Both the position numbers and the translations under genes were made by a program. Below, one piece after another: positions 21,582 through 26,496 of a stretch of 26,496 nucleotides of DNA. Position 1 is the stretch's first letter, and every line of letters begins with the position of its first letter. The stretch covers positions 1-26,496 of the forward strand of contig DASXTS010000335.1 in assembly GCA_036505275.1 (NCBI GenBank), in the 5' to 3' direction. The stretch is from DASXTS01 sp036505275 (GTDB taxonomy: Bacteria; Actinomycetota; Actinomycetes; Mycobacteriales; Pseudonocardiaceae). The notes below the pieces were generated by a model, which saw only the letters and a list, made by a program, of their open reading frames with translations, searched no databases and was not told the DNA's origin.

Positions 21582-23363
21582 TCAGGCCGAAAGCCGGGAG
21601 CCACCGCCGGCCTGCTTGACCAGATCGGCGAGCTGGATCGGCGTCGGGGCGTCGAACAGCTCGGCGATCGGTACCCGGACGCCGAGCTCGGCCTCCACCC
21701 GCAGGGTCAGCCGCATGGCCAGCAGCGACTGGCCGCCGAGGTCGAAGAAGCTGTCGTCGATGCCCACCTGCGGCACGCCGAGCACGTCGGCGAAGATCCG
21801 GCACAGGGTCTCCTCGGTGGCATCGCGCGGCGCCCGGTAGGTCGAGACGTTCTCGAAGTCCGGCGCCGGCAGCGCGTCCCGGTCCACCTTGCCGTTGGGC
21901 GTCAGCGGCAGCGTCTCCAGCACGGTGAACGCCGCCGGCACCATGTATTCCGGCAGCGCATCGGCGACGTGCGCGCGCAGGCCGGGGACGTCCACCTCGC
22001 CGGCGGGGCCGTCCGGGACGACATACGCGGCCAGCCGCTTGTCGCCCTGCTCGTTGTCGCGGGCGACGACCACGGCGTGCGCGACGCCCGCGTACCTCGC
22101 CAGCACCGATTCCACCTCGGCCAGCTCCACCCGGAAGCCGCGGATCTTCACCTGATCGTCGGCACGGCCGACGAAGTCGACGAGGCCGTCCGCCGTCCAC
22201 CTGGCGAGGTCGCCGGTGCGGTACATGCGCTCGCCGGTGGCGTCCGCGGCGAAGGGGTCGGCGACGAAGCGCTCTGCGGTCAGGTCGGGCCGGCCGGCGT
22301 ACCCGCGGGCCACGCCGGCGCCGGTCACGTACAGCTCGCCGACCACACCGGCCTCGACCCTGCGCAGCCGATCGTCGAGCACGTACACCCGCATCCCGTC
22401 CATCGGCCGGCCGATCGGCACGGTGCTGCCCGGCCGGTACGGCGCGGTGATCGGCGAGTTCGTCGCGAACAGAGTGGTCTCGGTCGGCCCGTACAGGGCG
22501 CGCACGGTGATGCCAGGGCAGGCGTCGAGCACGCGCTGCACGGCGCCGGGGGCCACCACATCGCCGCCGGTCATCACCTCGCGCACGATGGCGAGCGACT
22601 CCGGCGCCTCCTCGGCCACGACGCGGAACAGGCCAGCGGTGAGGTGCACGCAGCTGATCTCGTTGTCGACCAGGAGCCGCCGCAGGGTGCCGACGTCGAG
22701 GTCGCCGTGCGGCGCGACCACCACGGTGCCGCCGTGCAGCAGCGGCACCCACACCTCGTAGGTCGACACGTCGAAGGCGTACTCGGCGACCATGAGCACG
22801 CGCTGGTGCCGGCCGCTGTCCCAGATCCGGTCGGTGGCCAGGGTCACCACGTCGCGCTGGGTGACCGCGACGCCCTTCGGCTGGCCGGTCGAGCCGGAGG
22901 TGTACATGACATAGGCGAGCTGGTCGGGGTGCGCCGCCGGGCCGGGATCCGACGCCGGCCGGGTCGAGAGCTCCTGGTCGGCGGTGTCGAGCACGATCGT
23001 TGCGCGCGCGGCCGGCACGCCGCGGGCCAGCATCGCGGTGTCGGTGAGCAGTACCGGCCCGCCGGACTGGTTCATGATCCATTGCTGACGTTCGGGCGGG
23101 TAGGCGCTGTGCAGCGGCAGGTAGTAGCCGCCGGCCTTGACGATGGCCAGGAACGCCGTGATCACCGCGGCCGAGCGCTCCACCAGCACCGCGACCGGCA
23201 CCTCCGGCCCGACGCCGAGCTCCCGCAGCCGGTGCGCCAGCCGGTTGGCCCGCTCGTCCAGTTCCCGGTAGGTCAGGCGGACCCCGGCCGAGGACACCGC
23301 CACCGCATCCGGCGCCCGCACCACCTGGTCGGCGAAGCGGCTCTGGATGGAGGAGAAAGCCAT
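21582..23363 (-). CDS. NRPS adenylation-carrier (A-T) didomain, predicted 4-hydroxyphenylglycine specificity
   Basis: A 593-residue didomain. Adenylation cores are visible: LTYRELDERANRLA, A3 YTSGSTGQPKG, A4 AFDVSTYEVW, A5 YGPTETT, GELYVTGAGVARGY, YRTGDLARW, A8 VKIRGFRVELAEVE and A10 LPLTPNGKVDR. Reading the pocket against GrsA gives D V Y H M G L L F K, close to the Hpg codes I remember (D-I-F/Y-H-L-G-L-L-C-K). Asp at the first position means the substrate has an amino group, so 4-hydroxymandelate itself is unlikely. The carrier domain has FFDLGGQSLLAM with the phosphopantetheine serine at about 546. There is no C, E or TE domain. Of two adjacent ATGs, 23363 has the better Shine-Dalgarno spacing (GGAG, 5 nt) than 23366. 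Confidence 0.93.
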   Translation of the reverse strand: MAFSSIQSRFADQVVRAPDAVAVSSAGVRLTYRELDERANRLAHRLRELGVGPEVPVAVLVERSAAVITAFLAIVKAGGYYLPLHSAYPPERQQWIMNQSGGPVLLTDTAMLARGVPAARATIVLDTADQELSTRPASDPGPAAHPDQLAYVMYTSGSTGQPKGVAVTQRDVVTLATDRIWDSGRHQRVLMVAEYAFDVSTYEVWVPLLHGGTVVVAPHGDLDVGTLRRLLVDNEISCVHLTAGLFRVVAEEAPESLAIVREVMTGGDVVAPGAVQRVLDACPGITVRALYGPTETTLFATNSPITAPYRPGSTVPIGRPMDGMRVYVLDDRLRRVEAGVVGELYVTGAGVARGYAGRPDLTAERFVADPFAADATGERMYRTGDLARWTADGLVDFVGRADDQVKIRGFRVELAEVESVLARYAGVAHAVVVARDNEQGDKRLAAYVVPDGPAGEVDVPGLRAHVADALPEYMVPAAFTVLETLPLTPNGKVDRDALPAPDFENVSTYRAPRDATEETLCRIFADVLGVPQVGIDDSFFDLGGQSLLAMRLTLRVEAELGVRVPIAELFDAPTPIQLADLVKQAGGGSRLSA

Positions 23364-23476
23364 CATTACTCCTATCCGCTTATTACCGCCGGCACGAACC
23401 CGTGCAGCCAGGCTGGCATCGGCAGGCTGATATCCGCATCTCCGCGATTGCCGTGCTAGCGGATTGCGAGTGTCAG

Positions 23477-23500
23477 CCGAGTGGCGCCGGCGTCACTCGG
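23477..23500. promoter_or_regulatory. Inverted repeat between the divergent NRPS operon and epoxide hydrolase
   Basis: CCGAGTG (23477-23483) and CACTCGG (23494-23500) form a perfect 7-bp inverted repeat with a 10-bp spacer, i.e. a centre-to-centre distance of 17 bp. It lies 113 bp before the A-T start and 160 bp before the epoxide hydrolase start, where an operator for a dimeric regulator could control both. No regulator gene is nearby. The remainder of the 23364-23659 gap shows only a leader hairpin (23608-23627). Confidence 0.4.
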
Positions 23501-23659
23501 GTCGATCGGGTGGCATGAATTGGGCAAGCGAGAAGATGCCGGTGTGACGCCGGAGCGACACGATGCAGCGGAGGGAGAGCTCGATGAAATAGGTATCTAC
23601 CCGGGCTGCGCGGGGATTTTTCCGCGCCGGCATGACGACGTGGAGCGATCGGAGCACGC

Positions 23660-24814
23660 ATGCAACCCTTCCGCATTGAGATCCCGCAGGCCGACCTGGA
23701 CGACCTGAACCACCGGCTGGCCAACACCCGCTGGCCGGACGAGCTTCCCGACGTCGGCTGGCAGCGCGGGGTGCCGCTGGGGTACCTGCGGGAGCTCGCG
23801 GAGTACTGGCGCACGGACTACGACTGGCGCGCCGCCGAGACAGCGCTGAACGCGTTCCCGCAGTTCGTCACCGAGATCGGCGGCGCGACCGTTCACTTCC
23901 TGCACGTCCGCTCGCCCGAGCCGGACGCCGTGCCGCTGCTCCTCACGCACGGCTGGCCGGGCTCGGTGGCCGAGTTCCTCGACGTGATCGGCCCGCTGTC
24001 CGACCCGCGCTCTCACGGCGGTGACCCGGCCGACGCGTTCCACCTGGTGATCCCGTCCATCCCTGGCTACGGATTCTCCCGGCCGCTGCCCGGCCCCGGC
24101 TGGGACGTGCCCCGGATCGCCAACGCCTGGGCCGAGCTGATGAGCCGCCTCGGCTACGAGCGGTTCGGCGCGCAGGGCGGCGACGCCGGCTCGCCGATCT
24201 CCCTGGCGCTGGGCACCATCCACCCACAGCGGGTGATCGGCGTGCACGTCAACATGCTGATGACGTTCCCATCCGGCGACCCAGCCGACTTCGCCACCCT
24301 GAGCGAGTCGGACCAGCAGCGGCTCGGCAAGCTGGCACTCTTCGACCAGGACCTGTCCGGCTACATGAAGATCCAGCAGACCCGGCCGCAGACCCTGGCG
24401 TACGGGCTCACCGACTCGCCGGTCGGCCAGCTGGCCTGGATCGTCGAGAAGTTCCGCGAGTGGACCGACTCCGAGAAGCTGCCGGAGGACGCCGTCGACC
24501 GGGACAAGCTGCTCACCATCGTGTCCATCTACTGGCTCACCGCCACGGCCGGCTCGTCCGCCCAGTTCTACTACGAGGGCGCCGAGGCCGTCCGAGCCGC
24601 GGCAAGCGGGGTCAAGCCGCCGCCGGTGCCCGTGCCGGTCGGCGTGGCGGTGTTCCCGCGCGACATCTTCCTGCCCATCCGCAGCTGGGCGGACCGCGAT
24701 CTGCCGAACATCACGCGCTGGACCGAGTTCGACCGTGGCGGCCACTTCGCCGCCCTCGAGCAGCCCGACCTGCTCGTCGGCGACGTCCGCGCCTTCTTCC
24801 GCACCCTCCGGTAG
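23660..24814 (+). CDS. Epoxide hydrolase (microsomal-type, EHN domain plus alpha/beta hydrolase)
   Basis: A 384-residue protein. The N-terminal EHN domain (about 1-105) includes FRIEIPQADLDDLNHRLANT, WPDELPDVGWQRGVPLGYL and FVTEIGGATVHFLH. The catalytic domain has the oxyanion motif HGWPGS (about 97-102), IPGYGFS, the nucleophile elbow QGGDAGS with the nucleophilic aspartate, and the C-terminal GGHFAALEQPDLL with the catalytic histidine. The enzyme opens epoxides to vicinal diols through an ester intermediate. The ATG at 23660 has GGAG 5 nt upstream. It is divergent from the NRPS operon, so it could be a tailoring or detoxifying enzyme of the same cluster, but such enzymes are also common housekeeping paralogues in actinomycetes. 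Confidence 0.93.
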   Translation: MQPFRIEIPQADLDDLNHRLANTRWPDELPDVGWQRGVPLGYLRELAEYWRTDYDWRAAETALNAFPQFVTEIGGATVHFLHVRSPEPDAVPLLLTHGWPGSVAEFLDVIGPLSDPRSHGGDPADAFHLVIPSIPGYGFSRPLPGPGWDVPRIANAWAELMSRLGYERFGAQGGDAGSPISLALGTIHPQRVIGVHVNMLMTFPSGDPADFATLSESDQQRLGKLALFDQDLSGYMKIQQTRPQTLAYGLTDSPVGQLAWIVEKFREWTDSEKLPEDAVDRDKLLTIVSIYWLTATAGSSAQFYYEGAEAVRAAASGVKPPPVPVPVGVAVFPRDIFLPIRSWADRDLPNITRWTEFDRGGHFAALEQPDLLVGDVRAFFRTLR

Positions 24815-24830
24815 CCGCCCACCTGGCGGC
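24814..24830 (+). terminator. Hairpin directly after the epoxide hydrolase stop codon
   Basis: GCCGCC (24814-24819) and GGCGGC (24825-24830) form a perfect 6-bp stem with a 5-nt loop, starting at the last base of the stop codon. There is no T-run. It immediately precedes the 22-bp repeat array. Confidence 0.4.
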
Positions 24831-24833
24831 CCG

Positions 24834-25031
24834 GTCGCGCGTGTTCGCCGGTTGGGTCGCGCGTGTTCGCCGGTTGGGTCGCGCGTGTTCGCCGGTTGGG
24901 GCGATTGTCTTGGGCGGTTGGGTCGCGCGTGTTCGCCGGTTGGGGCGGTTGTCTTGGGCGGTTGGGTCGCGCGTGTTCGCCGGATGGGTCGCGCGTGTTC
25001 GCCGGTTGGGGCGGTTGTCTTGGGCGGTTCG
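24834..25031. repeat. Nine contiguous 22-bp repeats of two types (A A A B A B A A B)
   Basis: The 198-bp block divides exactly into nine 22-bp units without spacers. Type A runs GTCGCGCGTGTTCG + CCGGTTGG and occurs at 24834, 24856, 24878, 24922, 24966 (one change, GGATGG) and 24988. Type B runs GGCGGTTGTCTTGG + GCGGTTGG and occurs at 24900 (GGCGATTG variant), 24944 and 25010 (ending GGTTCG). A and B agree at 15 of 22 positions, so they share an ancestor. The unit is not a multiple of three, so translation through it is meaningless, although one frame stays open. A 22-bp period is close to two helical turns. The block fills the gap between the epoxide hydrolase and dehydrogenase genes. Confidence 0.95.
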
Positions 25032-25059
25032 GTGTTGCTTCGGACCTAGGGTGGGCCGG

Positions 25060-26067
25060 GTGAACCCCGTGCGGATCGGGCTACTGCATCCCGGCCAGAT
25101 GGGCGCCGCGGTGGGGGCGCAGCTCGTGGCGGCGGGGCACGGCGTGCGCTGGTTGCGTACCGGGCGCAAGCCCGAGTCGGTGCGCCGGGCCGCCGACGCG
25201 GGGCTGCGCGGCGTGGACACCATGGGCGAGCTGCTGTCGGCGTGCAACGTCGTGCTGTCGATCTGCCCGCCGGCGGCTGCTGGCGACGTCGCGGCCGAGG
25301 TCGCGAGCGCGGCGCCGGCGGCCGGCTTCACCGGCGTATTCGTGGATGCCAACGCGATCAGCCCGAACCGGATGGCCCGCATCGCCGACCTCTTCGCCGG
25401 CACCGGCGTCGCCGTGTTGGACGGCGCGATCATCGGCGGGCCGCCGGCCGGTAGCAGCTCCGCGCGGGTGTACCTGTCCGGTCCGGCCGAGGCGGTCTCC
25501 CTGGTGTCCGGCCTGCTCGCCGGCACCCGCGCCGCGCCGGTCGACCTCGACCGGCGGCTCGGCACCGCCAGCGCCCTGAAGATGGCCTTCGGTTGCTTTC
25601 AGAAGGCCAGCCGCGCGCTGGCCGCGGTCAGCCATGCCCTCGCCGACGACTACGGCGTCACCCCAGCGCTGCTCGCCGAGGCCACCGCGCTCGGCCGCAA
25701 TGCACTCACCGACCGCGATCATCTCGCCAGTGTCGCCGCCCGCGCCTGGCGGTGGGGGCCCGAGATGCACGAGGCGGCCGCCGCGTTCGCGGAGCGCGGC
25801 CTGCCCACTGACCTCGCCACCGCCGCCGCCGCTGTGTTCGGCCGCTGGAACGCCGACCGGGACGCCTGGGACCTCGGCGTCACCGCAGCGCTGGACCACC
25901 TCCGTGCCTCCGCCACCGTCCCAATTCCGCCGCCGGCCTCCGTCGCAACTCCGCCGCCGGCCTCTGTACCAGGTCGACCGCCGGCCTCGGTCCCAAGTCC
26001 ACCGGCCGTCCCCACGGCGCCGCCGGCCGCGGAGCCAGCCTCGGGCGATCGCAGACCCGTGTCTTGA
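25060..26067 (+). CDS. NAD(P)-dependent beta-hydroxyacid-dehydrogenase-like protein with repeat-derived C-terminal tail
   Basis: A 335-residue protein. The N-terminal Rossmann domain has GLLHPGQMGAAVGAQLVAAGH (7-27, an unusual GxxHPGxMG loop), then DVVLSICPP-like NVVLSICPPAA, FVDANAISP (94-102) and DGAIIGGPP (121-129). The catalytic lysine region is LGTASALKMAFGCFQK with Lys174. The C-terminal helical domain (about 175-286) resembles DUF1932-type members. Residues 287-335 are a low-complexity PPASV-repeat tail not expected in the family. The chosen GTG at 25060 starts the Rossmann strand and has AGGG about 8 nt upstream; a GTG at 25051 is an alternative. The frame is open far upstream through the 22-bp array, but that is not coding. 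The substrate is unknown (6-phosphogluconate/3-hydroxyisobutyrate dehydrogenase superfamily). Confidence 0.88.
   Translation: MNPVRIGLLHPGQMGAAVGAQLVAAGHGVRWLRTGRKPESVRRAADAGLRGVDTMGELLSACNVVLSICPPAAAGDVAAEVASAAPAAGFTGVFVDANAISPNRMARIADLFAGTGVAVLDGAIIGGPPAGSSSARVYLSGPAEAVSLVSGLLAGTRAAPVDLDRRLGTASALKMAFGCFQKASRALAAVSHALADDYGVTPALLAEATALGRNALTDRDHLASVAARAWRWGPEMHEAAAAFAERGLPTDLATAAAAVFGRWNADRDAWDLGVTAALDHLRASATVPIPPPASVATPPPASVPGRPPASVPSPPAVPTAPPAAEPASGDRRPVS
25930..26001 (+). repeat. Three 24-bp in-frame repeats coding the PPASV tail
   Basis: Units at 25930-25953, 25954-25977 and 25978-26001 share CCGCCGGCCTC followed by a variable 13-bp part. They encode PPASVATP, PPASVPGR and PPASVPSP in the dehydrogenase tail. 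The unit is a multiple of three, so expansion keeps the frame. Confidence 0.85.
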
Positions 26068-26383
26068 TCGCCAGTTCTGTCGACGGAGATTGCACCAGAC
26101 GCAACCTGCGCCGACAGTTCCGGAGATCATGGACTGGGCGGCCGCCGGCCTCTGTCCCAGCCCGCCGCCGGCCTCCGTAGCAACTCCGCCGGCCTCCGTC
26201 GCAACTCCGCCGCCGGCCTCTGTACCAGGTCGACCGCCGGCCTCGGTCGCAAGTCCACCGGCCGCCGTCCCCACGGCGCCGCCGGCCGCGGAGCCAGCCT
26301 CGGGCGATCGCAGACCCGTGAATTGATCGCCAGTTCCGTCGACGACAGATTGCACCAGACGCAACCTGCATCGACAGTTCCGG
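25930..26383. repeat. Direct duplication of the dehydrogenase tail, stop codon and 3' flank
   Basis: The segment 25930-26123 reappears at 26186-26383 with a few substitutions and small indels (offset 256 bp at the start, 260 bp at the end). The copied block includes the 24-bp repeats, the segment coding GDRRPV, the TGA stop (with GTCT changed to GAAT just before it) and about 56 bp beyond it, with TTGCACCAGACGCAACCTGC nearly intact in both. The second copy lies outside the gene and is in another frame relative to it, so it is not translated from the dehydrogenase start. Confidence 0.9.
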
Positions 26384-26496
26384 TGATCGCGGAAGAGCCG
26401 CCCGCCGGCCGGCAGCGTTCGCCCGGCGGACGACGGAACCGCGGGCAGCATGCCGAGAGGGTTGCGGCATGCCGCCCGCGGCGATCCACCAAGCCG
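26068..26496. other. Downstream region with the duplicated tail and no intact gene
   Basis: This 429-bp stretch holds no gene that I can support. It contains the short 3' flank of the dehydrogenase, the second tail copy (26186-26383) and a strong hairpin (26439-26481). Both strands have long open frames here, but they follow from the GC-rich repeats: their peptides are proline/alanine or arginine/glycine low-complexity sequence with no domain. Confidence 0.6.
26439..26481. terminator. Strong 17-bp hairpin at the right end of the window
   Basis: The arms 26439-26455 (CCGCGGGCAGCATGCCG) and 26465-26481 (CGGCATGCCGCCCGCGG) pair at 16 of 17 positions around a 9-nt loop. There is no T-run on either strand. 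It is probably a factor-assisted terminator for the plus-strand dehydrogenase or for a minus-strand gene entering from the right. A repetitive extragenic palindrome is the other option. Confidence 0.55.

Noticed and set aside
23608..23627. GCGCGG/CCGCGC hairpin with a T-rich loop upstream of the epoxide hydrolase
   Set aside because: The T-run is inside the loop, not after the stem, so it is not a terminator. It may be a leader hairpin but has no further support.
24834..25031. CRISPR array
   Set aside because: The repeats abut with no spacers, show no dyad symmetry typical of CRISPR repeats, and there are no cas genes.
24460..26067. A 535-codon open plus-strand frame running through the end of the epoxide hydrolase gene, the 22-bp array and the dehydrogenase
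   Set aside because: The first part is out of frame with the epoxide hydrolase and the middle is translation of a 22-bp non-triplet repeat. The recognisable protein begins at GTG 25060.
25081..26451. Long minus-strand open frame of 456 codons opposite the dehydrogenase
   Set aside because: Shadow of the dehydrogenase and of the proline-rich repeats; low-complexity glycine/arginine sequence only.

Overview
The window is about 26.5 kb of very GC-rich DNA with short intergenic gaps, many GTG starts and many 4-bp stop/start overlaps. It carries a conservon (roadblock, DUF742 and GTPase genes beside a NIT-domain histidine kinase), an ECF42-type sigma factor paired with a DGPF/YCII protein, a DUF2254 protein and a glycopeptide-style NRPS segment. 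This points to the chromosome of a filamentous actinomycete; I cannot resolve the genus. No rRNA, tRNA, insertion sequence or CRISPR array was recognised.

Left part (1-5.6 kb): the end of an unknown gene; an ECF42 sigma factor translationally coupled to a DGPF/YCII protein on the minus strand; and a divergent alpha/beta hydrolase. A symmetric promoter-like element (TGTCGA, 16 bp, TCGACA) lies between the YCII gene and the hydrolase and could serve both directions. A strong terminator follows the hydrolase. Next come a PaaG-like enoyl-CoA hydratase/isomerase and, converging on it, a class I-like PHA synthase.

Centre (5.65-14.72 kb, minus strand): nine genes run in one direction with overlaps or very short gaps. 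In transcription order they are an arginase-superfamily hydrolase closely resembling the Ni-dependent guanidine hydrolase GdmH, a NitT/TauT-type ABC importer (lipoprotein, permease, ATPase), a two-TM protein with a large extracytoplasmic helical domain, and a complete cvnA-cvnB-cvnC-cvnD conservon. The order hydrolase-binding protein-permease-ATPase matches the cyanobacterial sll1077-sll1082 guanidine locus, but the HypA/HypB-like nickel chaperones are missing and a membrane sensor plus conservon GTPase switch is added. My reading is an uptake, hydrolysis and sensing operon for guanidine or a related nitrogen compound. This is the most interesting system in the window. Upstream of it lie a probable IclR-family gene remnant and two short tandem-repeat clusters.

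Right-centre (15.2-18.8 kb): a secreted antigen-85/esterase-like protein, a divergent DUF2254 membrane protein, and a toxin-antitoxin locus. The antitoxin looks like a Phd-type DNA-binding half joined to a VbhA-type Fic-inhibiting half. Its Fic toxin partner is broken by two frameshifts and has lost the conserved arginine of the Fic motif.

Right part (18.86-26.5 kb): a compact minus-strand NRPS operon (adenylation-carrier didomain, MbtH protein, 4-hydroxymandelate synthase, free-standing condensation domain) whose specificity residues and gene content point to 4-hydroxyphenylglycine. It is followed by a divergent epoxide hydrolase and a remarkable array of nine contiguous 22-bp repeats of two types (AAABABAAB). 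Last comes a beta-hydroxyacid-dehydrogenase-like enzyme whose proline-rich C-terminal tail is made of 24-bp repeats, and this tail is duplicated with its stop codon about 256-260 bp downstream. A strong hairpin closes the window.
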